DNA from: Owenia fusiformis
Taxonomy: Eukaryota; Annelida; Polychaeta; Sabellida; Oweniidae
DNA length: 64,000 nucleotides
Direction: 5' to 3'
NCBI GenBank assembly: GCA_903813345.2
Contig: CAIIXF020000002.1
Coordinates: forward strand, 23,326,455-23,390,454
This document shows, piece after piece, positions 34,713 to 46,904 of this stretch (its first letter is position 1; each line of letters begins with the position of its first letter). The notes below the pieces were generated by a model, which did no database searches, was not told the origin of the DNA, and saw only the letters and a program-made list of their open reading frames with translations. Position numbers and translations under genes: made by a program.

Positions 34713-36279
34713 GAGATGTCTGATCAAAAATAGCAGTTATTGAAGCTTTAAGATCCAGAACTGTCCAAATTGATAAAGGGGATGTCACTCTTTTTCTTTT
34801 TGTATGATAACCTCAGATCGAAAGGCAACTTTGGACGTTATAAAAATAGACATGACATAGAATGATGAGTGCAAAAACTTTTTCAAATTTAACTCTCAGC
34901 CCGACTCTATTCCCTCTCCTTTTTTAAACATGTATATATTTAAGATGGTCAATATTGAACTACATTTCCAGCCAGTTTTTTGCTCTCAGAAAGTAACGTG
35001 TATGACGAGCGATTGAGAGGTCTTAAGATCGATTCCCACTAGGGACATAGAATAGCTTGGTATATGTCGTTATCTGGGTTGTTTCACTTCATTAGTACAA
35101 TCTGATCATTAGTAAATTATATTTCCCGAGGTGCATACGGATCATTAGCGTACTATCATCAAGTTGGATTTGATCATAACTTTGTAAAGTACATATGAAG
35201 CGAATGTCTGTGTGTCTTTTAGAGAGCATCACTTCCGGTGATCAAAACATGCGCAACGATTGACCCGATTGTGATATTTTAATAATTTTATTTCATGTAT
35301 GAGATGGATTTTTTTTATCAAATTGAAGATCAAGATCAATCACATTAACTCATCGATGTCATCGTAGTATCATTTCCACGACTTACTCCACTCTGGATAT
35401 GTTTAGAATGTTTATGGCCCTATATATAGCATTTCTTATTACCCTAACGTCATGGATCGATTAGCCGGTCCACTGAGGGGAGAGGATGTAAAATGCCACG
35501 CAATATGTCAGCATCATAACATCATTTTCAGAGCTCAATTTATCAAATAATCTTTCCTTTTCGGTTCATCCCGACTGTCACTTTGACAAATGTTGACATT
35601 TTAAGCAGAAATATCGCTCAACGTGCGCTTTGCACATTCGCAATTAGATTCAACACTTTGATAGATTGTTCCTCACGTGGGACAGATACATCATATTCTT
35701 CTATAACCTCACTTAAAGCGCTGTGTTCTTCTGAATGAAATCGTGTTCAATTTCTTTCTTTGTCGTTAAGGGTTGATATGTGGTTGAAAGGTTGACACTC
35801 GTGTTCACACGAGGAATTTATTCTACTTGATTATATTCGCAAGTGTTCTATTGAAGGCGAAGGTTCGGACGTTTCTCGCAACAAGTTCACGCATCTATAC
35901 ATAGACAGCATCATTGAACGGTGACGCAAATTGTCAGGTCAGTTTTGTGAATAACATCAACAAGGCATAACACAGACTTAAGGCTTATGAAAAGTCCAAT
36001 GGGAAAACACATTTTGAACGTTGGTGAGAATCTCAGTTCAAGAGTCAAAATGAGTTATTCATTTCGTCTAATACATATTTCATGTCATCCTTGTTGTCAT
36101 ATGTTTTCCATATATTATGTATATTGAGATATCAATCTTATGTTTGGCAAAATCAGTAATCTGTAAAAAAAACTAATAGATTAATCATTAAAATATGTTG
36201 TTACATGTAAGTCTGGCGTAGTTCATTGGAGTGCGCATTTCAGAGCAGCCACGTATTATTGAAATAATGGATATGAATA

Positions 36280-36835
36280 GAGATCAACCTTTAAAAGGGT
36301 TATTAATAAAATCAAAGAACACCAATTTTTGAAAAGTGCTATGATTAAAGACCATCAACGTTTAAAAAGTGGTTAGAATAAAGTATAGCTACAAGCCATT
36401 GTGACCCCACCCCTCCCCTACACATCTCCCCTGTGGCTAGACTACGAATAAAGTTAGAGACCACCAACTTCTGGGAAAGTGTTATAAAAACAATAACAAA
36501 GAAAAACAACTTTTGAAAAGTATGATGATAAAATGAGAGACCACGACCAGGGCGTGAGAATTTAATGAAAGAACATCAAATTCTGGAAAGAATTATGTAT
36601 AAGATTATAAACATCAAATTCTGAAAAGAATTATGAATAATAAGATAGCACATCAAATTCCGAAAAGAGCTATGTATGCAATGAAAGAACGTCAAATTCT
36701 GAGGAGTTTTGAATAAAATCTAAAAACATCAAATTCTGAAAAGAGTTTTGAATAAGATTAAAAACATCGCATTCTGAAAAAAAGAGTTAATGAATATAAT
36801 GGAAGAACATAAAATTCTGAAAAGAGGTATCATCA
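36280..36835. repeat. Degenerate minisatellite, about 38-42 bp units
   Basis: Units like AACATCAAATTCTGAAAAGA followed by GTTATGAATAAGATTAA recur about a dozen times with variable spacing. The right-hand units (36550-36835) are the most alike. The array is present only in copy 1 of the segmental duplication. Confidence 0.78.
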
Positions 36836-38246
36836 TTTCTTCCCTTTAAAGTTTATCTACTAAATTCATATACATGTCAGCACTCAACGTAATTGTGTAG
36901 TTGTCGCAAATTTTCTCCTTGAATGTGAAATTCCATTTTATATCCTCTGAGATGCTCATTATACTTCATTTCTTGTAATTTTGATTAATCTGGTTTGATA
37001 CTTCCATGTTATGAGGTTCTCTACTGCGCAAAAATGTTGAAATAAGAAAAGTTCACGGATCCCGTCGTATTATAAGTTATCAAAGGGCGTTGGGAAAGAT
37101 CAGTGTGATCGCGACCCATGATCTCTGAAATATATTATTTGAGTCACACACAACCGAATCCATTACAAATGCCATAAATGAGCAAATTGTATTTCCACAA
37201 ACGAGACAAAATAGTTTTCCGAATCAGTTTTGAAGAGCTGTTAATGAAACATCACAATTAAGACCCAAGTGTCAAGACAAAACTGGCCATTCCTAGTTAT
37301 TTTCTATTTCTTTTTTTCTGTTCCAGTCAGTTTGACACCCAGTTTACTTGCATTATTGTGGAGATAAACTTGTCTCGACGAACTCAAGTTTAATTTGCTA
37401 ACCATAGGAGAAAAATGTCCAATGCAAACATTTCTGACGTTCTTAAATTGGCTGTATATTTGATAGATGCATTTGCGTCATCTTAACCAAATATCTTATC
37501 CGAGAACTCGATGCCATAGGATGGACAAGGTTATTAGTAGTGCCGTTCGTATCATATCTGCTAATCGGAATTGTAAACATTAACTGACAAAAACAGAGTT
37601 AAGTATGTTAGTCTCAGCAAAAAAATAACGACAAATGAGTTGGATCTAGTTATAAAACGTGTACACAATAAATCACCTAATAATAATACTTCCACCAGGT
37701 TGTTTATTTAACCATAATCTGCACAATCTTTGATTCTGGAGATTAGATTTGAAAGACAAGAAACACACAAGTTACGAGCTAAGAATTATTGTTCAATCAA
37801 TTTAGTTTTCGTGTCATAATGTTGTTGAAGAAATTGCCAGAATGGACAATTGTATATTAAATTGTATTATGTTAGAAATGACAACACAGAAAATCGGAGC
37901 TATAGTGGATCATTCACCTTTGTGCATTCTAAGATTGAACTCTTGTCTATGTCTATGGCATTGGGAATTAACAGGAACTTTAAAGAATCTCAAAGTGTAA
38001 AGATGAATGTTCTTTTTCTATGGACATTACAGTTCAATTCTACACGCAGTTTTCTACTGTAGAATATCACAATGTAATTGCGCAACAGTAAGGGTGTTAA
38101 TCATGTAAGAGAATGATTAACATGTTAGCTTTTACATTGTCCATATTTAATAAAAAATAAGGAGTTTGAATGTGACAATATTCTCTCTATTTTGGGGAAA
38201 ATCTAGAACAATTTGCCAAGGTGTTTCCATGGGTTCTCATTTGAGG

Positions 38247-38352
38247 ACGTCCAAATTCTTGGATCGAAAGGCTCATCTAGCCTATTCTCATGAATTTTTT
38301 CACATGCTTTTTCAAATTGTATAAAGTTGGTGTTACTTGTTACAGCGAGGCA
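38247..38352 (-). pseudogene. Probable relic copy of receptor exon 44302-44411
   Basis: On the minus strand TTCGATCCAAGAATTTGGAC, then GT, lines up with TTCGTCCAAGCTTTGGAGGT at the donor end of exon 44302-44411. The start resembles that exon's acceptor region: TATTTTCTTTTTCTGC against TATTTTGTCTTTTCAG. The acceptor AG and the donor GTGAGT are both destroyed and single-base insertions shift the frame, so it should be silent. Its place fits: it follows copy 1 of the segmental duplication just as the real exon follows copy 2. The 62-codon frame here (38203-38391) looks like a secreted peptide only because the old pyrimidine tract encodes phenylalanines. Confidence 0.5.
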
Positions 38353-40357
38353 GAAAAAGAAAATACACTCCATTTTCACAACCGAACACAACGAGAACCA
38401 GTTTCAAACGACCCACCCACGACCGTCAAAAATATTGATCGAATATGTGTTTTGAACCAAAACGTGCGCAAACTTTAAATCACAATTTTAGCACAGAGTA
38501 AATGCCAGTGTTTTTTCCAGTAAACAATATCTCATTACTAATGACCTTCAGTTCTTGGAATGTTAAGTAATTTCAGTAAGCAGAAGTAGATAAAGTGGAA
38601 ATAACTTGATTAATCTTCGGGAATGTTTTATGTCATTCCATAAAGTTTGATTGGGGTCAACTCTTTATTGTAAAATATTGAGATTCGGCTTTGGAATATA
38701 TTACAATAACCATGAATGCGAACCAGACAGACGAATCTAGGCATTTATATGACAATATACGTCTTCAATTATGAGGTCATAAAACTCACTGTTGATCATT
38801 TTGGATAGCCAACCCCGGCTGGCAGAAACCATTTTATATACTGCATAGGAATCTATGTCTTCCATAAAACACTTATTCTAAGATTAACATGAGGTACATG
38901 AACATTATACTTTAGATGCATACTTGAACAGATTTATATAGGAAATATGTAATGTATAAGCCGTGAGTACTGGATCTTAGGTGAAACAATAGCCAAAGGC
39001 CTTAGGCCCATGACCATTATTTCTCCTATGAGCCAGTACGACTTATGAAAGGTAAATGGTCCATGATCCATTTAAGCTTGTGGTACTTTTCAAATGTAAA
39101 GTTTGCTTCCTTTTGTAATAAGTATTCAACTACTGATACGCCTTCTGTGTTACTGTCAGTTGTTTTTGATAGCTTGACAAGTGTCCACAATAGAAAAGGA
39201 ATATACTGTTCTTTTGTTACATCTGTACATTTTGTAAAATAAACTACAGTCTATTCTATTGTGTTGTAAACTAAGTTTAACTGTATATATAATGTATAGT
39301 TAATGGCTTATTTCACCGAAACTTTCCAATTATCACCCCCCCCCCCCCCAATCGTTATAGTTTCATAACATTTGATTGTTTTGGAATTGATATATTAATT
39401 CCGGTTAATTAAGTTGGGAAACACCATGGGAATTCCTCTCTCTGATCACATGTCTAAAAGACGTAGATTCCCCTAGTGTGTTAGCCATTCAGTAAGCCTT
39501 TGTTGTAGAGGCAGCATGTTATAATATTTATACAGATTTTGAACTTGTCAGTTTGTCAGTTATAGTTTTATAACATTTAATTCCTGTACAATGGGCTAAT
39601 TAAGTCATCGTCTGACCTAGAAATGTAAAACGTGTTTATCACCATGACTTTGTGAATCGATTAGTTCGTCCACAGAGAGAAAAATATACTATTTTAACAT
39701 CATAAAATAGGTTTCAGACTTAATTAATTCGACAATCTCCCATTCGGTTAATCTCGGCTGCCCCTTCAAAAACGTTAAGATCCTAAGCAGAAATATTCCT
39801 CAACGTGCGCCTTGCACAGTTGCAAATAGGATCAACACTTTGATACTAGATTGTTAATCACAAGGGACAAATACACCATTTCCCATATACGTTCATTTTA
39901 AAACTCTTTGTTCCTCTGGATGAAATCGTATTTAATTTATTTTTTCTGTCATTTAAAGGTTGATGTTTTCCCGAAATGTTGACATTCGTGTTCACAAGAG
40001 GCGTTCATTGGACCTGATTAGTTCAACAAGTGTTCTAATGGACTTGTTTTGGACGTATCCTACACCAAGTTCACACATTTTTGACAGCACAGTTGAAAGC
40101 TTCCGCAGATTGGTCTCTCGGACCTCACAGAAGTTTTCATGTTTTACACCAATAACTCTTTCAAGATCCAAGGTCACGTCCGGTAGGAAAAACATATAAA
40201 TAATGATGGGGATTCTTGTTACAAGGGTCGAAATTAGTCATTAACGCTTTCTGATAAGTTTGTAAGAGAGTCATCAATTTACCTGGTAAAATACACCTTT
40301 AATGACCAAAAATGTTTTAGGAGCCAATTCGCATATTATTATTCGCAAATTATTATA

Positions 40358-41058
40358 CAGTAGAGCCTGAACACTTTTTTCGGTCCCATTTTTTCCTCCC
40401 ATTGACTCCCATGTTAAAAAAACTTGAAATGAGAACACCTCTCAATTTGAACAGTGAAGAGTCATATTTGAAAAATTAACCTGTCTAGTCTGAACACTTT
40501 TCATAAAATTTCACATGTTTCATACAAAATTGCTCAAATATTGTTACCATATTATAACTTTGGGAAAAAACTTGAATGGTCTTGATTATGATAGGTCTTT
40601 CCAGTATGACTAGATTCATTTGAATCAAATTTTCAAATTTCTGAAAAGCCATAAAGCTATGTAGTCAAATGAGCTATAAATATGTACTGAGAATGTGTTC
40701 ACATTTCTTAAGTATCCGGAATCTTGCGATTGCAAAAACCTCGAAATGTGAACACCCCCTAATCTGAACGCGTTTAGCTATAATGCTATAATGCTCGTGA
40801 AGCCACTTAGTAAGATTACGATTTCTCTGCACCCTGATGTCCAGGTTAACGTCAATTTCGCGTGCAAACTTTGGGTAGACGTTGCTATTCCTGGGACGCC
40901 CAAACGTGTCAGGAACACATAGATACTTGAATGATCTTGATTGGACATCAGGTTGCAGAGAAATCGTAATCTTACTAAGTGGTTTCACTAAAATATAAAA
41001 AGGCTATACGCCTCGTTAAGCCGGTCCCAATAGCGTTCGGATTAGACAGGTTTTACTG
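40358..41058. mobile_element. TA-flanked pogo-like element, 701 bp, with a nested hairpin
   Basis: It starts CAGTAGAGCCTGAACAC and ends GGTTTTACTG, whose complement is CAGTAAAACC, with TA on both sides. 'CAGTAAAACCTG...CGAAC' termini are widespread in animal pogo/Tigger-type elements. Inside is a near-perfect hairpin, 40799-40843 against 40942-40988 (AAGCCACTTAGTAAGATTAC on the left), possibly a separate element. The frame 40674-40988 lies across the hairpin and is not called a gene. Confidence 0.75.
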
Positions 41059-41463
41059 TATAAGTAGTGTATACGTTGGATAAATATGGATGATTGTGAT
41101 TGTTTGCTTTCCCATTGCAGACTTACCGCACACACACGGGCGCAAAGGACTACTTATCTTTTGATCCCACATCTGGCACCATGATACGTACAAATAAATT
41201 CTTAATATTTTTGTCTAATGTTCCTTGGATGATGTAGGTTGGATGTCTGACGCTGTAAAATATATCACATAAAATAGATAAGATAGTTGAGTAATGATAA
41301 TACAAACAGCCCAACCGGAACAGGCTTTGAGAGACTTTTAACATTTTTTGCATTGAGGATACAATACAATTACAAAAAACAATTAAAGTCCTTAATTAAT
41401 TCTTTCCAGTATAAAGTTGGACAATGATATCTAGGCATTCACTCAAAATGTTTAAGTTTAAGG

Positions 41464-41597
41464 TATTGAATGACTTGAAGTGCAATACAGGATATATTCT
41501 GCTCGGGAAATTTTGTCTTGGAACGAGACGAAGTCGAGTGCCAATACAGAATATCGAGACAGAATATATCCTGTATTGCACTTCAAATCATTCAATA
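41464..41597. repeat. Foldback repeat
   Basis: TATTGAATGACTTGAAGTGC and AATACAGGATATATTCTG at 41464-41501 are mirrored by the complement at 41560-41597. The loop contains GAACGAGACGAAGTCGAGTG. Related CAATACAG fragments continue to about 41710. Confidence 0.85.
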
Positions 41598-44301
41598 ACG
41601 TTTTTATCGTGTGATCCTCTGTATTGTTACTGTATTGTCCCCTCCGTACCAATATTTTCTGTATTGCGACGGAGATGATCAACGGGGACAATCTCAGTAG
41701 CAATACAGATTGGTACAGCACAAGAACTGACCAATCAGAGGGCTTCCCTTTACAGATCATACGATGATACGTATTATTGGTACAATATTATTTTTGGTGC
41801 AATATTAGTGCTGCTAAACCTTTCCTCGAGAATTCTATTCACATCCATTGTGACATGCTGGAAATCCGGTTCTCTGTTTCCATTAATTTTGATTAATCTA
41901 ATTTGATATTCTGATGTTATGGGGTTCTCTTAGCGGAATTCTTCAACTTAAAAGAGTCCCCGGATCCCATTACCACTTTATAAATCAATTGAAATAGTTC
42001 TAGATCAGTGTGATCGTGACCCATGATCTATGAAATCTATCACTAAAGTCACACACATTAACAAACGATTCAAATACAATGGATGAGCAGATTACTTTTT
42101 CTCAAACGAACTGTTGAACTAGATTGATCGTAAAACGTGTGTAAATACTCTTGTATCGATGACGTTTGCACAACCGTTTTGCTTATGACCATTTTAGTGC
42201 AAATATTTCCACGTGGCAATGCGCGGCAAAGCACTTATTGGTCGTTACGTTACTCAATAAATACGTTTCTGTTTATCAATTTGGATTTGGTATTTATTTG
42301 ATTCAAACGAATTTAACGAAGTTTGGTAAAATTTCATTTACTGCTCATGATTGCCAATTGATGAGTGAATATGAGCTAGTACAATATGATAGATTCGTGG
42401 TAAAGTTCGTGATAACTGGAAGTACAGCCCCGACCTGGTTCCAAAAGCAAAACGCAATCATACTGAATGCAGAATGCTAGATGATAATCAGTATTTACTG
42501 TTTCAGGAATATGTTACCATAGAATAGCATCACATAATGATATCATAATGATGTCATTCATCACAATACTAGTTATAATTACAACGTTTCTTTTGACATT
42601 AAACAACACACTTTTCAGAATCAACCGGAAGTAAGAAATGGCAAACAGCACTTGATGATTTATTAGCTCTTTTCTTCCAAGGAAACTCATCAGACAAAAT
42701 CACCATTAAAATAAAGATTTTCTACGATATTAACATTTTTTGTCAGTCCTAAATTAGTCTTCTATTTAAAACAGGAAATTGCACCATTTTAAACCCATGG
42801 GACAATGGTGACGATTATACTTATTTGAATTATAATCTAAACATTTATGGAAACCCTCATTTGTTTTGATCTAGTCATGAAAAAAGGAAACGTATACTGT
42901 CAGCATATACCCCCTTCTTGGCACTATGATTTGGTCTCTAATTCAAGAACTTGTTCATTTTAGGAATTTACAATGTCTCGCTAAAGGATTTTTGGACAGG
43001 TTACTTATCCTTAGCGAAAACGTTCTCATCTACACTGTCCGAAAAACTACCTTTAATTGTGACAATTTCGGCCATGAATGTACAATGAATTTACAATTTA
43101 AAATGGCTTTTCAAAATGGTTATATTTCTTGAATGACGAAGTATGGTGTTGCAATGATACACTGAAGAGATTCTCGTAGACCCGGTGTAACTAGGAGGTC
43201 CTATCAAATTATATTCCTTCTCTCCATTGATTTATATTGTGACCTAAAACAACTCTTTTCTTTATTATCATATACACATTCAAGGCCAGTAAGGGCTGTT
43301 AAGAAAGGGGACCATAATCCCCGGGGGACCATAATTTATTTTACACCGGTGAAGTAGAATTGTATGTTGATGACAGATTTGATATCAAAGACACGAAATA
43401 CAACAACAAGCTAGGATTACGAGACAATCAGTTTGTTTTGTCATAATATAATTGTGAAAATGCCACAAACGCTAATTCCATATAAGCTTATAAGAAGATA
43501 CAAATGACAAAGACAGAGATAGCAGGGGAATTATGGAGATCATTCACCTTGCAATCAGACCCTTTGTGTTTTATGGGTTCATGTTGTGTCAAAGAATCAT
43601 TTGTCTCATGATATAAACATTTGTTTAGTTCATTCTATGATTGGGGATCAACAGAAACGATAAAGAATTACCACAGTAAAAAGATAAAATTTCGTCTTTC
43701 CATTATATGGGTTCAATGTAGAGAGTAATGCTAAAATGCAATTTTCTACTCTAGAATATTACTTGTAATTGCGTAACAGTAAAGGCGTTAATCATGTAGG
43801 GGAATGTCATTGATTAAAAGACTAGCTGTTACAGTTTCTATGTTTTGATTTAAAATAGGGAATATGTAAATATAATCTGTAGAACACACTAAAAGGTAAT
43901 TTACACAGATATGTGATTTACAAGCTATCGTTTACCATTTCTCATACTAGACGTGTTGGCAAATTCACCCTAGTTTTGTAAATTTGTGCACGATTTTTTG
44001 AGGAATTGAGAATTTGAACAAAGGACCCATTTTGAATACAAAATGGCGACAGACCCGGATGTAAAACAGTGTAGTTCGTGAGATTGGCTAACCCACTGCT
44101 TTTGATGTGTAAACATAAAAAATCAACACTACGTCAATATTTTGTCAATTTCTGTTTTCCTTACAAGGAATGGACGTTGAGTATCCATTTGAAGTGTGTA
44201 AATAACAATCACTAATACATATGCACGGTAACGTGATATAATGAGGCTTAGAAAGGAGTGAAAATATTTTCATCTTTACACATAACCTTTAATTTACTCA
44301 C

Positions 44302-44411
44302 CTCCAAAGCTTGGACGAAGTCTTTTATCATAACTCTCTGTCATGGAATCCAATAGTTTCGTGATGTTGATGTTTTGCTTGTTCCATTTGTTATTTGGAT
44401 CTCCATCACAT
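44302..44411 (-). CDS. Receptor exon: N-terminal helix of the extracellular domain
   Basis: The minus strand reads acceptor TGTCTTTTCAG, 110 nt of exon, donor GTGAGT. One base completes a codon from an upstream exon, then 36 residues follow, ending in MTESYDKRLRPSFG and one base of a split glycine. The pattern 'LLDxMxxxYDxRLRPxFGG' is the conserved N-terminal helix and following turn of GABA-A, glycine and glutamate-gated chloride channel subunits. NIT near residue 14 is a potential N-glycosylation site. The exon needs a preceding exon ending in two bases of a codon (xxA, then Cys-Asp-Gly). I could not find that exon upstream. The next exon is about 28.7 kb away. Confidence 0.9.
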
Positions 44412-45937
44412 CTGAAAAGACAAAATAGTTGCGTTGATTAGTGGTCAAAAACCATGGATGTATTTAACAGGGCGACCGAAGGCAACCTTCTCATTGATAA
44501 CTTATTAATTGAGAAATGTATTCCCAATTAGGAAGGCTGCGTTTTTTGGCTGGATATATAAAAACGTTTAGATACAAATTAACAAATACAATTCTTAAGT
44601 AACAAATCGGACACATCAAATCTGACCATGCCGATCACACACTATGTTTGTGGGGAAAGACTGTGGACCAGTTCTCAAACTTTGTTTGAAAACTTGTTGA
44701 ATGTTCCACGAAATTCAAGATAGTCCTTTGTAGATGCTCGACCCAATTGACTGCGAAAGTTGATCAAGGTAATAGGCCTATTCATAACTTATATTTTATT
44801 ACATTTTATATTTGTATCCAATTACTACACAGCTTTAGTAGTATTTGATTTTATTATATGGTACAACTTGCTCTCATTAATCAAAAAGACAGCCCGAGCT
44901 TTTTAAACATCATATATTGGCGTCTCTAGGGACGGGGATTACGAGTGTCGAGTGTGATTTGGCTTGTTCAATGTTCATGGTTGATTCGCCAATTGTGCAA
45001 TGATTATCAAAGATACGTTTATTCGAAAGTATGCTAAATGTTGGGCGTTATTGGGTAAGTTTATGCGTAATTTGGCACAAAAAGTGACTGGGCAAGTTTA
45101 GGCGTGATAAAACAAGTTTAAACATGACTAGACATGAGAAACGTGAATGGTAGTCTGATCATGATGGAGCTTGCTGATAACGATTTTGCAAGTTTAGACG
45201 CTTATGTAGTTTGGGCATGGCTAGGCATACTTTGGCTTGAAGGCGGTGTAAGATGCGACGTGCTTTGCACATGTAAGTGGTCAACGAGGGTAATCATTAG
45301 GGGATTTCTTACATGTTCATAACTATTGGATATATTTCAATATAAAGATAAAACAAACGGAAATTACGTGCATGTTTAAAAGAAATAATACTAGTACCTT
45401 ATTTGATGTAATCTTATAATGAATATCGTTTTAATACTTTATTATTACACACATCAAATTAATTTGATCGTCACACAGTGGGTTGGAATTTGGCTTAAAG
45501 TTGTGGAAAGTTAATAGACAGAAAGGAAAATTGTTAACACTATGCAAATAATTTCTTTGATTAAAAATATTTCCGCTTGATCTTTTAACTTATCTGTCGT
45601 ATGCAAAGACATTTTATTATCTTGGACAAGGATAATGATTAAAGGTTTTCACAGCCGGTTTCATGATCCTAAAATGGAAATATTTATCTCTTACCTGTTA
45701 TTCACATTTAATTAAACCTCTCTAGGGTTTAACCATTGTTTATTATAGCCAATAAGGAAATTGAGTATTTTACTCATCACATTATCGCCTGATTTAAAGC
45801 TGTTATCTTTGAAGAACTGAGTATTGGGACTCAGTAGATATTAATTAAAGAATAAATATCATGATGATAGCACCTGTTTGTATGTATCATACGTTAAACG
45901 AATACTACAACTGAATTTGTGACATCAATCTCCCAAG

Positions 45938-46270
45938 AGTGGAGCAGAGTGGAGATGGAGGGGGGGGGGGGGGGTAGAGATTTGAGAATGGGGTAAGAGT
46001 GAAAAGGAATGGAAACTATTAATATGGAATGTCTATATCAGACGCAAAGCTAACATTATATGAAAAATTAAAATAACACGACTGTGATTGTGACTCGACC
46101 CCCGGCCGCACTTGATAAACGAGCCCAGAGTGGGGATGGTGGGGAATATAGAGGTGAAGATGGAGTGAAAAGGAAACTACTAATATGGAATGTTTATATC
46201 AGGCGTAAAGCTAACCTTATATAAAAATTAAAATAATGCGACTGTTTTTAATTGTGACTCAATCTTCCAA
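45938..46270. repeat. Tandem duplication of about 180 bp with a poly-G run
   Basis: AATATGGAATGTCTATATCA and AAAGCTAACATTATAT in the first unit recur as AATATGGAATGTTTATATCA and AAAGCTAACCTTATAT in the second. The first unit has about 15 consecutive G at 45960-45974, and the second has GGGGATGGTGGGG in the equivalent place. Confidence 0.8.
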
Positions 46271-46370
46271 GGTATATACAGAACGTGGGCAATATCAAAA
46301 CAATCAAAAAATGAATTCCATCAGGTACATAACGAGCGGGAATATATACTGTATCTAGCCAAGGCCCGGG

Positions 46371-46402
46371 GCGGGATGGATATACGTGTATCCATCCCGG
46401 TC
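46371..46402. repeat. Strong short hairpin
   Basis: CGGGATGGATATACGTGTATCCATCCCG is a nearly uninterrupted palindrome, GC-rich for this region. Confidence 0.85.
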
Positions 46403-46634
46403 CCGCTCCTGAATTTTTTTTTCACAATTTAAAAAAAAAATTATTCAAATTTATTTTTCAAATTTTATTTTTCAAAATATGAGTTATATGAGTTATATGA
46501 GTTTGAAAATCTCAGAAACTTAAAAAACCACTTTATAACACCAAGAAAATGCGTATCTTAAGTATATTTTTGAATTTTGGAACTTTATAAGGTATATGAC
46601 GTACCTAGAACATCAGTAGGTATGAAATACATCT

Positions 46635-46772
46635 GTTATGTACGGTCGGTTTTGGATACAGGGTTTATCCCTCGGGAAATATGTGTATACCCCTCGGTCC
46701 CTGCGGTCCCTCGGGATATACACATATTTCCCTTGGGATAAAACCTGTATCCAAAACCTCCCAGTACATAAC
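46635..46772. repeat. Foldback repeat of 138 bp
   Basis: GTTATGTAC ... GGTTTTGGATACAGGGTTTA ... CGGGAAATATGTGTATA on the left is mirrored on the right, ending GTACATAAC. The loop is CCTCGGTCCCTGCGGTCC. A hairpin nearby at 46371 has similar short words (TCCATCCC, GTACATAACG), so both may belong to one larger decayed element. Confidence 0.85.
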
Positions 46773-46904
46773 CCTTATGTATTCTTAACGTATTAATTAA
46801 TAATCAACTAGACAACAGCAACGCCAAAGCGTAGCAAATTCCATCGAACAGCCATGGCTGGTATTTTTACAAACAAAGTATATAGCAAAAATGGCAGCCA
46901 TTTT

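Larger units (their letters stand above)
34341..38155. repeat. Segmental duplication, copy 1
   Basis: A series of blocks here recurs in the same order in 38624-43860: TTTATGTCATTCCATAAAG (34347 and 38630), CAACGTGCGCYTTGCACA (about 35618 and 39799), GTTCACACGAGG or its variant (about 35803 and 39991), ATCAGTGTGATCGYGACCCA (37099 and about 42005), and GGYGTTAATCATGTA (38093 and about 43785). Identity between blocks is moderate, so the duplication is old. Copy 1 has its own degenerate 36.3-36.8 kb minisatellite. Confidence 0.8.
38624..43860. repeat. Segmental duplication, copy 2
   Basis: It matches copy 1 (34341-38155) block by block in direct orientation. The offset between copies rises from about 4.2-4.3 kb at the start to about 4.9 kb and then 5.7 kb, because copy 2 contains extra material, including the pogo-like element at 40358-41058 and foldback DNA at 41464-41600. 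Those insertions therefore came after the duplication, or were lost from copy 1. Exon 44302-44411 lies just beyond its right end. Confidence 0.78.
15610..44301. other. Giant receptor intron, about 28.7 kb
   Basis: No exon is needed between exons 44302-44411 and 15542-15609, since the joined protein matches the family without a gap. The parts at about 15.6-17.0, 17.1-21.0, 21.7-23.3 and 25.3-32.8 kb are mostly unremarkable AT-rich DNA with scattered open frames lacking family resemblance, such as 18232-18465, 29824-30321 and 42166-42480. Repeats within it are listed separately. The 34.3-43.9 kb part is an old tandem duplication. Confidence 0.75.
1..44411 (-). other. Gene span: Cys-loop ligand-gated anion channel (GABA-A/glycine receptor-like), partial
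   Basis: This is the extent of the recognisable exons of one receptor-channel subunit. Subunits of this family form pentamers in the plasma membrane and open a chloride-type pore when a transmitter binds between extracellular domains. Joining nine exons in phase gives 428 or 429 residues with all landmarks in order: the N-terminal helix, WKPD loop A, the 15-residue Cys-loop, M1, an M2 with PAR at its cytoplasmic end, M3, a long cytoplasmic loop and the start of the M4 approach. Every junction codon is consistent: phases 1, 0, 2, 1, 1, 1 and 0 from the first exon to the last. Residue numbers used in the exon entries count from the first complete codon of exon 44302-44411. The signal-peptide exon and M4 are missing. 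The agonist cannot be read from sequence; GABA, glycine or another small transmitter are all possible. Confidence 0.93.

Noticed and set aside
38203-38391. Small secreted peptide gene beginning MECIFFFCLAV on the minus strand
   Set aside because: The hydrophobic start coincides with a decayed pyrimidine tract, and the remainder aligns with a broken copy of the receptor exon at 44302. A relic exon explains it better.
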